Source: Polytrichum commune (Eukaryota; Streptophyta; Polytrichopsida; Polytrichales; Polytrichaceae). Taken from it: 64,000 bases of DNA. Within the stretch, counting starts at the first letter, position 1. The number at the start of each line of letters is the position of its first letter. Position numbers and translations under genes: made by a program. Shown in pieces: positions 1 to 10,571 of the stretch. The notes below the pieces were generated by a model. It had not been told where the DNA came from and did not search any database. It saw only the letters and a list, made by a program, of their open reading frames with translations. The DNA lies in the NCBI GenBank assembly GCA_950295325.1, contig OX485803.1:77515554-77579553 (forward strand). Direction: 5' to 3'.

Positions 1-2
1 AA

Positions 3-2230
3 ACTTTTGGCACCCTTGCTTATATCCTTATTGACAAGTCGAAACGTACTAAGTTTCAACCAAAAGGATCTCGGGTTATCTTTGTTGGCTACAGCGACAC
101 GAGTAAGGCTTGGAGGTTCTGGAACCCTATCACAGACCTTGTCTCAGAGAGCTCTGATGTCATATTTGATGAAGCCACCGCATATTCATCCTCTCTTTTC
201 TCGACGAAGCAGCCTCTGCATGTCGATATTCCTGTAGTCACAGCACTTCCACCCAACCCTCAACCAGTTCCCATTATTAATCCAGCTCCAATTATTGATC
301 CAGTGGGAGTTTCCTCTACAACAGATTCTATCGATCTACCATCTCTCGATCATGACAGTCCTACAGATTCTCTTCATTTATCGGGTTCCTCTTCTATTCC
401 ACCAATATTACCTACAGAGCCTATCAGTTCTTCTCCCGCATCTGTTTCATCTGATCCATATGCTCTTAATATACCTTCCTCTCTGCCCTCCTCAGATACA
501 CCTATCCAACCTAAATACAAGTCTCTTACCGACATTTACACCGCATCCTCGGAACGCGCTCAAGCCGAAGCTGATCCGCCTGGTTCCCCTGATTCATCAC
601 ACAACAGTTCATTCGCGAATATGATTCATTCAGCCGAAACCTACAGAGAACCGGCAACATATAAGCAAGCTACTATGTCTCCCCAAGCTGCACTATGGAA
701 AGCGGCTATGGAAAAAGAATATGATTCACTCATGGAGAATCGTACATGGATTCTTGTTCCACCCCCTCCTGGTTGCAATATTGTTAAATGCAAATGGGTT
801 TACAAGATCAAATATACATCTACAGGTGATGTTGACAAATATAAAGCTCGCCTCGTCGCCAAGGGATACAGTCAGGTACACGGCATCGATTATGACGAAA
901 CCTTCAGCCATGTTATCAAACATGACTCTGTGCGTGTTCTTTTTGCAATTGTTGCTGTCTTGCGCATGCATATGCGTCAATTCGACATTGGGACAGCCTA
1001 CCTTAACAGTGATCTTACAACCCGCATATACATGCATCAACCAGAAGGTTTTGTTAACTCCAAGCATCCAACTCATGTATGTTCCTTACTCAAAAGCCTT
1101 TATGGCTTGAAGCAATCAGGTCGACTGTGGAATCAAACATTTGACACATTTCTCAAGCTATATCATCTTTTAACAAGCGATGCTGATACTTGTGTCTACT
1201 ACCGACTTACAGCCACCCATTCTATTGATCTTATTGTGGGCATATTTGTGGACGATGGCATTGTCTGTGCCACAAATGAGACAGATCTTGATGCAGTTAT
1301 TCAACATCTTCAGAAAAATTTCAAGGTTACTCATGGCCCTATGGACTATTATGTTGGTTTTCAAGTTCATCGGGACCCTGTTACTCATACTATTCTTGTA
1401 AATCAAGCTCGCTATATAACGGACATTATTCGTCGTTTTCAGTTAGACAATGCGAACACTGTGACGACTCCCGCAGACACTCACCTACCACTTCAAGCAA
1501 CTCTGGGTCCAGATGATCTTCCTCTTTCCCCATCCATACCATATCGAGAAGCTGTTGGCTGTCTCATGTACGCAATGGTATTGACTCGACCTGACATAGC
1601 TTTTGCAGTCAGCAGGGTTGCTAAATTCACAAATACTCCTCATCAATCTCATTGGACGGCTGTCAAACGGATTTTTCGTTACTTATCAGGTACCATTCAT
1701 ATGGGTGTCGCTTATTCTGGACACTTACCAGATTTATCTCTTCGTGGCTACTGCGATGCTGACTACGCCGGTGATCATGATGATCGCAAGTCTCGAACTG
1801 GCTACTTGTTCCTCATTGCAAATGGAGCCGTCGCCTGGTGTAGTAAGCGTCAGGGTTGTACAGCAGATTCTACAACTGAGCTGAGTTTGTTGCAATGGCT
1901 GAGTCCGTCAAGGAGGCTATCTGGCTACGTCGTCTCTTAAACAGTCTTGGTATCTCTTCACCAAACCCTACACCCATATTCTCTGACAACCAGGGAGCTA
2001 TTCAGTTAGTGAAGAACCCCAAATATCACAAACGGACCAAGCATATCGAGACAAAATATTATCTCATTCGGGAAAAGTTTGAACGCAAGCAGATTGATGT
2101 ATTCTACATTCACACCAAGCAACAACTGGCTGATATCCTAACTAAGCCACTTCCTCGCGAAGCCTTCCAACATCTTCGTAGTCTTCAAGGTCTTCTTGCT
2201 CCCCCGTTTCAAACGAGTGGGAGATCATGA
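3..2230 (+). pseudogene. copia pol (integrase end, reverse transcriptase, RNase H), frameshifted
   Basis: The third frame is open from base 3 to 1940. It begins in the integrase C-terminal region and passes through a Ser/Pro-rich linker (about 240-620) into reverse transcriptase. Copia signatures visible include KYKARLVAKG near 840, SLYGLKQSGRLW near 1095 and the catalytic box FVDD at 1245-1256, where the family usually has YVDD. The RNase H segment has CDADYAGD near 1750. At about 1880/1881 the expected reading shifts to frame 2, consistent with loss of one base. Frame 2 then carries the rest of RNase H, including SDNQGAI and the conserved ADILTKPL, to a stop at 2230. This copy cannot make a full polyprotein, but apart from the single break it is well preserved, which suggests fairly recent insertion. 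Confidence 0.88.
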
Positions 2231-2380
2231 GGGAGCGTTTTCACAGACGAGCAATAAGACTGAGACAAGCAAAAGACTGGCAACGTGAGGTTTTCTACAG
2301 ATGAGCAACAAAACTGACAACACGAGGGAGCGTTTTTCTACACAGAAGAGCGACAAAAGAAAATTGGCAACGAGCACACC
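2230..2380 (+). repeat. three imperfect tandem copies in the LTR 5' end
   Basis: The module runs: (GAGGGAGCG)TTTTC, an ACAGA-type spacer, GAGCAA or GAGCGA, ACTG or AAATTG, GGCAAC. It occurs three times, starting near 2230, 2286 and 2323. The middle copy is shortened. Such U3 repeats often act as promoter or enhancer units in plant copia LTRs; that role is an inference here. Confidence 0.6.
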
Positions 2381-2792
2381 TGATTCGGGAAGTACATCAG
2401 TTTTTTTCCTTGTATCTTAATTTCATTGCTAAATCAGACTCATGAAAGAGAGATAAAGATGTGATAAAGGTTAGACATTCAAAGGATTGGAAATAGTAAC
2501 ACAACTAGGAAACGATAGCAAGGAAACTATGAACTGAAAGAAGAAGCGAGTTAAGAGAACTTCGAATGAAGAGCAGTGAGACCATATGAAAAGGAAGAAA
2601 GGAGATCTGGATGAGAACCATGGAGCATTAAGAGGGGGGGTAGATATAGGGTTTGATTCACACCTCTCGAAGGCACCAGAAGAAAGATCAGAGCAACCTG
2701 TCAGAGCAGATGGGAAGTGGAAGCGAGGCGCGTCATCATCAAAACAAGAGTGAAAAGATGGAGTGATGCACAGCAGCAACCATAGGAGTGGG

Positions 2793-2892
2793 AGCACCAC
2801 CCAAAATCATCAATTAGGGCTAGATATAGGGTTAGGGCAGCTAGCACCACCCAATAACATCAATTAGGGCTAGGTATAGGGTTAGGGTAACT
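2793..2892 (+). repeat. 50-bp tandem duplication in the LTR
   Basis: Two adjacent 50-bp copies, 2793-2842 and 2843-2892, both begin AGCACCACCCAA and contain ATCAATTAGGGCTAG and ATAGGGTTAGGG. They differ at a handful of positions. The GGGTTAGGG stretches look telomere-like but are only part of this unit. Confidence 0.85.
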
Positions 2893-3339
2893 AGGATTCT
2901 AGAGCTAGGGTTTCTACTCCACTTGTAACTCGATGAACGAGTGGGAGTGATGAAATGAGTGTTACGTTCATCCAAGTTAAAGTGGACAGTAACAGACTCT
3001 GTTAATCAAATTCATTGGAACATTCCAGAAATAGAAGGTTCTGGTTAGAACAGGTGAAGCAAATAGGATTTATATCAACAGGTAGTTGAGCCTAGTATCT
3101 TTTGTACATGTAGTGTATTTGGAGCGAGTATAGCTCAGACAGATATAGCAATACATCATACATTGATCAAGGTATTCTCATCAGGCGTAGGAATTACAAT
3201 GGCTAGTATTCCGTAAGATGTAACAGTTTAGCATAGCAATAAAATTTTCACTGAATTGCAGAGTTGATTTCTCACATAGATACATGTGCAATTAATTCAG
3301 TTTGCATCAAGACCTTTGGAAAGGGACGCTTCTGCAATA

Positions 3340-4923
3340 ATGCAAACGGTTGCATCACTATGCGCCGGTTTGGAGATACATCTAAAACAAATAAAAATTT
3401 GTCATGCACAATGCGAGCATCTTGTCCAAACTCTCTCAAAGGCCCAAAGTGATATTGCCTTGTGGAAATTATACGAGTCCAGGAAATTGAGGAACTTGGT
3501 CAGTTCTTTGGATAGTCTAGTGATATCTTTGAGGTCCGCAAAGAATCTATTACTCAAGTGCGGAAGCGATTGGAAGAAGATGGCTCTTGGAGTGTCTATG
3601 CCAGTGCAATCTGGAATGAAGACATGCTCCGAGTTTAATCTCCTCATGGGTGAGCTACATTGGAAGCTTGCTGTGATCGAGTATTTTTTGTACTTGGGAA
3701 AGGAATCAGATGTGGAATGGAAGTGGTGTACAAGAGCATGCAGATTTGAACTGATAGTAACGAACAAGGAAACCGGCGGAGGTGAAGCTGAAGATGATAC
3801 TTGTTCAAGACTTAACACTGATCGTGATAAACTCATGCATTGCTTGGAGGATGGATCTATTTTGTCACAGAATAAGCTCAATTGGCTACAGCGTCGGAAG
3901 TGTTTTCCCAAATTTGCACGAGATGAAGTAGGAGAGGCTTTTGGAACAGTTTTGAAAAGGAGGTTGACCATTGAGCCTTTTGTCTCCTCTAGCTCAGCTC
4001 TTAAAAGCTTTGAGATTAATCATTTGGATTTCAAATGCCTTGCAAAGATATCCAGCGGAGCTGCAAAGAAAGTGTACCGAGGAGAGTGGTTAGGACAAGA
4101 AGTTGCGATTGCAATAATGGGATCTGCCCGTGATATCCCTGATCTAGAGAATCGTGTTAAAAAAGAAGCAGGGATTTTGTTGGAGCTGCAACATCCAAAT
4201 ATTGTGCCTTGTTATGGGTACTCGTATACTCATAATGCACCGTTGCCTGCATCCAAGCACAGGCCCACACCAGCAGGTTATCTTGTCTTGGAGCTCATGG
4301 AAGAAGACCTTGGGAGGACCATGAATTCGACAGGCCGTTTTTCGATTTCTGTAGCACTTGATATTTTGTTGCAGATTGTGGAAGCCATGGTTCATTCACA
4401 CGAACATAATATCATACATCGAGATCTGAAACCTGGAAATTGCTTGGTGAAACGTAGATCTATACCATCATCCAATCCTCAAGTGTTGGATGTAAACTAC
4501 GATGTCAAATTGACTGATTTTGGATCAGCCAAAATAGTGGATCCAGGAGATGCCAAATCAAAGAAATCGGCGAATCGGGGAACTACGTGTTGGGTGGCAC
4601 CAGAAATGGTGCGCCCACCGGGCAACTATATTGCAGAGTATAGAAAATCCACCGACGTGTATGGTTTTGCAATGATTTGCTACCAAGTCATCACCGGTAT
4701 CGTACCCTATGATGATGAATTGAAAAACACATGCAAAAGTGATGTGCTTCAAGCGGTATCTGAAGGCAAGTTAAGACCTACTTTTCCATTATCACTTAGT
4801 TGCCCAGAGGGACTGAAGCAACTCATGAGAGATTGTTGGGATCACGACGCTGATTCTCGACCGGACTTCAAAGAAATCCAGAGAAGATTGTGGAGCGTTA
4901 GAAAAGATGAAGAGCTAGGATAG
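3340..4923 (+). CDS. TKL-type protein kinase with N-terminal helical region
   Basis: Single uninterrupted frame of 527 residues from the first in-frame ATG (3340). The frame is open back to 3280, but that stretch has no ATG, and AG acceptor-like sites at 3260-3261 and 3278-3279 suggest a missing upstream exon. Residues 1-220 are mostly helical, with no catalytic motifs, and recall the helical N-terminal regions of plant MLKL-like kinases. The kinase domain spans about 230-525. It has HRD at 360-362 followed by LKPGN, DFG at 393-395, APE at 420-422, the DVYGFA helix-F motif, and CW with a later RP near the end. The glycine loop is degenerate (SGAAKKV at about 238-244). The beta-3 lysine appears absent: VAIA at 255-258 where VAIK is expected. 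It is probably a cytosolic signalling kinase or a weakened pseudokinase; its substrate is unknown. The copia LTR ends about 100 bp upstream. Confidence 0.82.
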   Translation: MQTVASLCAGLEIHLKQIKICHAQCEHLVQTLSKAQSDIALWKLYESRKLRNLVSSLDSLVISLRSAKNLLLKCGSDWKKMALGVSMPVQSGMKTCSEFNLLMGELHWKLAVIEYFLYLGKESDVEWKWCTRACRFELIVTNKETGGGEAEDDTCSRLNTDRDKLMHCLEDGSILSQNKLNWLQRRKCFPKFARDEVGEAFGTVLKRRLTIEPFVSSSSALKSFEINHLDFKCLAKISSGAAKKVYRGEWLGQEVAIAIMGSARDIPDLENRVKKEAGILLELQHPNIVPCYGYSYTHNAPLPASKHRPTPAGYLVLELMEEDLGRTMNSTGRFSISVALDILLQIVEAMVHSHEHNIIHRDLKPGNCLVKRRSIPSSNPQVLDVNYDVKLTDFGSAKIVDPGDAKSKKSANRGTTCWVAPEMVRPPGNYIAEYRKSTDVYGFAMICYQVITGIVPYDDELKNTCKSDVLQAVSEGKLRPTFPLSLSCPEGLKQLMRDCWDHDADSRPDFKEIQRRLWSVRKDEELG

Positions 4924-5340
4924 CACAACGCCAAGGAGGTAGGTCCACAAAGCACAAAAGGGTCATTTCCCGGGATGCAAGGGGGTCGGTTCCCGGGATG
5001 CAAGGTGATGGTTTTCCAAGTGAACCGAGAGGGATCATGGACATAGCTGTGTGGCTTTGCATACCATTACTACTTGGGCTTTGATGTAGTTTGGGTTTAG
5101 TACCTAGCTATGTTGTGTTGGTTGTACGCAATGAAGGTGGGGGTCCTCATCATATGCGAGGTTGCCATACACGGGGCCTATGGATTGGTATAAGGAAGCT
5201 AGTAGTTTTGACTTTGAATATTCATCAAATATTCAATTGAGACTAAAAATAAAATTTCTTTTTTGATACCTATGTTTAGCCCAAAGGCTAATATGAATAT
5301 ATATTTTATATATCAACCACATAGCCATATGTATGTGCAA
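4924..5340 (+). other. 3' flank of the kinase gene
   Basis: Presumed 3' UTR and downstream DNA. A small duplication, TTCCCGGGATGCAAGG, occurs twice around 4967-5005. AT-rich stretches near 5240-5310 could hold polyadenylation signals, but none can be assigned with certainty. Confidence 0.4.
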
Positions 5341-5800
5341 TAGCTTAAAGTGTTGGTTTAAGCACCCTCTACCTTAAATGATATCTTATCACAACTGAAA
5401 TTGCTTCTGTTAAGAATGTTGTCTAAGAACAAATATAGACCTTTATAACTTGTAGACAAAACAAAAAAGAGCTAACCATATGCAATATCCAAGCCTGTTA
5501 CATACCCTACATGAATATAATGACTAGAATAGAATGACTAGAATAGACATTGACAAGCCACCCTAATCCCACCTTGAACCAACCCGAGATAGAGTGGAGC
5601 CCGTTACATACCCTACATGAAGGTCATGAAGGCCGCTATGAGGTGGCACCACTAATGCCACCTAAAACCGTCACTCCGTGGGCCTAGACACTGCTACACC
5701 GCCGGGTACGGTTCAAGGTTGTAGAATGTTGGCAATTGGGAGGCGTTTATAGGTGTTGGTTTTGGATGGGGTGTTGATTTAAGCACCCTCTACCTTAGTG
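5341..5800. repeat. short direct repeats in intergenic DNA
   Basis: A 26-bp segment containing TTTAAGCACCCTCTACCTTA occurs at 5351-5376 and again at 5772-5797 with one difference. A 22-bp segment containing GTTACATACCCTACATGAA occurs at 5494-5515 and 5600-5621. TGACTAGAATAGA is tandemly duplicated at 5521-5547. Together they suggest remnants of a small duplicated element, but no element ends or coding sequence could be identified. Confidence 0.6.
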
Positions 5801-8736
5801 TTTGTGTCTTGTACCAAACATATATGATATCATTTGCATTGATTACCTTGGAAATGTTTGTTGCAGACGTTTTTAAAGACAGTCTAAAATATGTTACAAA
5901 TGCTAGGGTTGGAATCTATGGTACATGTGGGATTTGCAACTATAGAGGATTGCAACTTTGTACACCAAAGGCACTGTCATGTACATGACATGTAAAACAT
6001 CTTGCACATTAAAAATTGACATGTTGTACAGACGTTGCTTGATTCGGTCAACAAGCAAGATATACTAGACCAATGAATGGGGAGTGCCGGCAATTAGTTA
6101 CAAGCTAGCCGATTGATTTTGAGAATTTCCAAATGAAATAGAAATGTTTAGGAAGGCGTTCTGGAAGAAAAATCAAGGTTTTCGGAAATTAGCCGATTAG
6201 GAAAAAAAATGCCGGCATTCAGGCAAGTTGCTCCGGAGTATCCACAGCAAATTACCAATTGAAAGGCATTATTCATGGCGGACAGCCGACCAAACATATA
6301 TATTTTAGGATTTGTTTTAATACTATACATAGTTGGAGTTACCGTTGCCTTGCTAGCAATTTTTCACTTGCAAATTCACAAACTGTATGAAAAAAAATTA
6401 GTTGTATCTTGCCAAATACATCAATACATTTACATCTTTTGGTGATGCAACATTCCCAGAAAACAACAATACATGTGACTCAACATCATCTTTGAAGAAA
6501 TCATTATATGCTTTTGGGAAGAGCTCCCTAAGCAAAGGCCTAACCTGCAATCAACCCATAAAATCAAAACCTAAAGAAAAAAATGAAGAGCAAACACACC
6601 AAAGAAGTAGAGAAAGGACTAAGAAGTAAAGGAAGTAGATAACTGAAATAATTTAATTCAAGTTCAACTTTTTAATTGAATAACTTAGTTTTCGTATTTT
6701 TACGCTTTGGGGGAAAAAAATTCCAACAATTAACATTTCCAAGCATTGTAGTACAAATTAATAATATTTTGAACCTTTTAAATGAATTGTTTCAAATAAC
6801 ACATATCTGGATGTATTTCGTATCAAAATTTGGTACCCAAATGATGTCACTGGATATTTAAACAAATGTTTTGGATGTTTTTAAGTAATTGGGACACACT
6901 CTAATTTTTGCACAAAAAGTCCCTTTTAAAATCTTTACTTCTCTTCAATTTTTACATGAATTTTGAATTTTACATAGGGGTTGACTTAAGAGTTACAAGG
7001 GCTTCTCAAGGTACGGACCCTTATCGAACCATTGTCCATAAATGAATTTTTTTGTGATCGGTTCAAATGCAATACTCTAAGGGTAGTGATTTTTGGAGAT
7101 TTTTTGGTTGCTTAATTTTATGAGTTGATTTTTTCAAGAGCACTTTTAAACTAAGATTTTAGAAAATTTTGGTGAATCATTCCAACATGAAATGAGGCAT
7201 AGAAATTTTCAAAAAGCATCCCCTTTCTAATCGGTTCTCACATGTATGAAGACAAATTCCCATATAATCTATAGTAGAAAAATCACATTACAAAATTTGC
7301 ATGACAGATGAGAAAACATGGATGAAATATGTACATTGTCCAAAAAATGGACGCTTGGGCAGTTAAGGGTTAAAAACAAGTCACATTTGACAAAAATATT
7401 ACTAGTGAAAGGGTCCAAGGATGGTTAGGTTAATGGAAAAGGGGGCTTTTTGACGTCCCTTTGTCTATGTATCACTCACTATGGATATCATATATACTTA
7501 TAGAAAATACAAAAGGATGCATCTAAGAAATTGGCATAGAAGTCAATATCAACACTTGTATAATGAAGTTGGTGAAAAATGATGGAACTTTTTATATCCT
7601 TTGTTCACATCAGTGTTTAGAATTATGCAAAGTAGAGCAAAAGTTCAACAAAATATGTGTAAAGCAAAGACAAGAAAAAAAACCGATTGTAGAGTTCAAT
7701 ACAAAACATACTTTAACATAATTCTTTTTGGATATATATACTTTTGTAAAAAATTGTAGTGTTAAGTAATAGTAATTTGATTCAAAAAATCTTATTGAAT
7801 AATGTTTTTAATTAATATTTTAAATTTTATGTGTAAAGTATCTAAATGGTTTTAATGGTATTTAGCCATTAAAATATAAATTTATACCATTAAGTTTTAA
7901 AGTATATGATATTTAGGGATAATACATTACATCTTTCATATTTTAGAAACTTCAAAAAACTCATATGAAACACATATTATAACACATTTAGTTTGTAGCA
8001 AAAACCCGTAGGAACTTAAGGGTTAAAACAATTCAGATTGGCATTGTAGTAAGTTTTTGCTATAACTCAAAATAACAAACCCAGGGAACTAAGTCTCCAG
8101 GAAGACTACGATAGTGTCTGTTAGGGTTAATGTCACATTAGATTAAGGATCACAATAACAATTTAAGGTCTTTCTTTCTTCATTCCTTCTTTATTTCACT
8201 TGTTCTCCACTCTTATGGTTCCTTTGTGCTTTCTCTGTCGTGAGTGACTCCGTCCAATCTTCAAGGAATTTGCTATCATTCTACGTCTTGACCTATTTCA
8301 GTGGTGAAGCTCAAAAGCTTGGCAAGTTGGCCTTGGCAATTTGTCAGGACCGAAGTCCGGGGTAATGTCTTTTGGTAACCGCATAGTCTTTGATCAACAT
8401 AAATCACAATTGCGGTAATTCAACAATTTTAATTCCCTCTTGATTCAACTTACAACCATCATACATGTCTTCGCATAACTCAAGTCACCACCTCCATCTT
8501 CGATCATATGGTGACTCATCTCAAGCAATCATCCACTTGTTAATATGAAATTCAATACATCAAGAGCTAGGCTATTTTCGTTCCTTAAGGTTTTAGTATG
8601 CTTTGAACTAATAATGTCATGTGGATGGTAAAGTCTTACTCCAATAAGATAATTTCTCCTTCTCGGAAAGGTATTGTCTTGACATCCTATAGCATGCCTC
8701 TAGTCCTTCCATGTCCAACGCTGGCTATTAGCCCAA
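5801..8736. other. AT-rich intergenic DNA, no gene seen
   Basis: I find no frame with recognisable protein character on either strand. Short open frames here have low-complexity AT-driven composition. From about 6900 to 8050 the DNA is strongly AT-rich with long A/T runs. Confidence 0.6.
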
Positions 8737-8776
8737 CTCTCTCTCTCTCTCTCTCTCTCTCTAAATCTCTCTCTCT
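8737..8776. repeat. (CT)n microsatellite
   Basis: Nearly uninterrupted CT dinucleotides, broken once by AAAT, inside a pyrimidine-rich tract that continues to about 9200. Confidence 0.95.
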
Positions 8777-10063
8777 ACTCTCCTAGCTAATGGCCAGTAA
8801 AGTAACAACACTTGCCTAGGCGATAGCCCCTCTCTTTACTCTCTGTCAACCTCTCTGTACGGGCTATCGCCCTCTCGGTTGGCTACTAAGCTCACTGGGG
8901 GTTCTCTCAACCCTCTCCCAAGAGTATGGCTCTCGTCCTTCTTGGCTAATTGCCAGCATTCGCTGCTCTTGTCTAATCGCCTAAGACTAAGCTTACTGCC
9001 CACTCAACCTCTCTGATTGAGTTCACCAAGAACTTGCCTTCTATTTGATAGGCTCATGTCTTTCGTCAACACCCCTTCAGGATAAGAATACTTGCCACAC
9101 CCTGACTTCATCTCATAATATTGCCTCTCTTTGCTCAAGCTTCACAACCTCAATATACTCAGCCTCTTCCAACTCTTCCTACGACTAAGCATCCTTCGGC
9201 CAATAGCCCTTTTACTACTCTTTGCCAACTCGCCCTTAATTGACTTTGACATATTCCAATGCAAACTTCTATCATCCTATTTGCCTGATCTTGACATAAC
9301 ATCACTCTACCAGATTACTCGCATCGCTTGGACAACGCTACTGACGAACTTACTTCACAAACTCCACATCTCACACACAGATAAACAATGTCACAATTTA
9401 CTTCCTCTCTAGTAATAATCCAATCAATGCTCATGAATGCTTCCAATCTTTATTGTTTCAAGGTTCACAGGCACTATTATATTTGAGTAATTTGACTCTC
9501 TGCCTATGGCCAATCCCTCCGAGCCTCTCGCTCTGGGATACATCTACGACGACATTCAATCATTGAGTGTTACGCCTGCTAAGACTATTGTTAACTCTAC
9601 GCTGAGACTATGTGAGATTCTACAAAGTTATAATAGCTTGCGTTTGCTGATGGCAGGGTCCTCCTTATCGTCGAGGGAGGTGACGAGTCGGTTAGCCGTC
9701 GTAACCGTTTCTGAACGGCAATTGCCCCCTTCATCGATTTCAGATGAAGTCCAACCACCGATCGCTAGATGAAAATCATCAAAATCAGGTAATAGCCCTA
9801 TTCGGGCAGGCGATGGCCAAAAAATTGGTTTTACAGACATATATGGAAATGTACTATTTACTAAAGATAAATATAAAAAATTGGCATGTATAAAGTGAAA
9901 ATTCATTTATAATTCAATACTTCAATTGAAAACATGCCAATTCTTGTTTCATACTCTAAATCAAAACTATAGGAAGAAAGAAAAAATTATGAGCTTTTTC
10001 CATAAGTATATTACCTTTGGACTCCTAGCCTATTAAACTATGGCTCTTACAAATCAACTTCGG
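8777..10063. other. pyrimidine-rich intergenic tract, unassigned
   Basis: This stretch is rich in CT and in GGCTAT/ATAGCC words, notably GGCGATAGCCC near 8820 and GGGCTATCGCCC near 8860. It could be the remains of an LTR or another repeat, but I could not find matching ends. A small open frame at 9506-9772 (88 residues) is not recognised and has no supporting context. Confidence 0.4.
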
Positions 10064-10084
10064 TTTTTTTTTTTTTTTTTTTTT
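10064..10084. repeat. poly-T run (21 nt)
   Basis: Homopolymer of 21 T. Read on the other strand it could be the A-tail of a retroposed sequence, but no body could be recognised next to it. Confidence 0.9.
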
Positions 10085-10401
10085 GCCATTGGCTAACTTT
10101 TCTCAACATGAACAATAGAACCTCTATAGTCATATTTCTACATATGGGTTTTCAAATTTCAAACAATGAATATTCTTTTACATATTTACTAAGAAAAATT
10201 ATAGAAAATATATTAAAAAATAAAAAAAACTTCTACATATCACTAATGTATCTCTACGTATGGGCATTTATGAAAATACAACTCAATATAAGGGGTGAGG
10301 CAAAGTGGGTGTCATCCAAAGGTTTGGCAAGGTTTTAGTATCTATACATGTTTACAAGTAGTTGCAAATATCGGGAATTTCTAATTGTAAGTGAGTAGCA
10401 C

Positions 10402-10571
10402 ATGTGTCCACCATCTCATTTGCAAGCATGGGAGTAATGATTGTAGGTCATTCTCTTGGAAAAGATTTATGTATCTTATGTTTACTATGTATCCACCATC
10501 TCATTTGCAAGCATGGGAGTAATGAATGTAAGTCTTTCTCTTGGAAAATGTTGATGTATCTTATGTTTGCC
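10402..10571 (+). repeat. 85-bp tandem duplication
   Basis: Two adjacent 85-bp copies, 10402-10486 and 10487-10571, share CCACCATCTCATTTGCAAGC and GGGAGTAATGA and differ at about ten positions. A third copy begins with ATGTGTC at 10572 but breaks off. Confidence 0.9.

Larger units (their letters stand above)
1..3183 (+). mobile_element. Ty1/copia LTR retrotransposon, 3' portion
   Basis: This is the downstream part of a copia-type element that enters from beyond the left edge. The order integrase C-terminus, reverse transcriptase, RNase H, purine-rich tract, LTR is the copia order; in gypsy elements integrase comes last. The pol frame carries one frameshift. The 3' LTR is placed from a TG start at 2228, just after the purine-rich GTGGGAGA tract, to a CA end at 3183. 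The 5' LTR, gag, protease and most of integrase lie outside the window, so neither LTR identity nor the target-site duplication can be tested here. The right end stops only about 100 bp before the kinase exon. Confidence 0.85.
2228..3183 (+). repeat. putative copia 3' LTR (956 bp)
   Basis: The LTR is inferred, not matched to a partner copy. It starts with TG directly after a purine-rich tract following the pol stop and ends in TCATCA at 3183. The last 80 bases (ACATCATACATTGATCAAGG and neighbours) resemble the U5 end of plant copia LTRs. Two internal repeat arrays lie inside it and are listed separately. The exact 3' boundary could be off by several bases. Confidence 0.55.

Noticed and set aside
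2811-2925. TTAGGG/TTTAGGG words as an interstitial telomere
   Set aside because: They are not a tandem hexamer or heptamer array; they are part of a 50-bp duplicated unit in the LTR.
3286-3339. Kinase start at 3286
   Set aside because: The codon there is GTG, not ATG. A plant nuclear gene would use the ATG at 3340 or an upstream exon.
3402-3971. 189-residue minus-strand open frame
   Set aside because: Lies antisense to the kinase N-terminal region; its composition is that of a shadow frame with no family character.
9506-9772. 88-residue plus-strand frame
   Set aside because: No recognisable domain, no promoter or element context; treated as a chance frame in pyrimidine-rich DNA.
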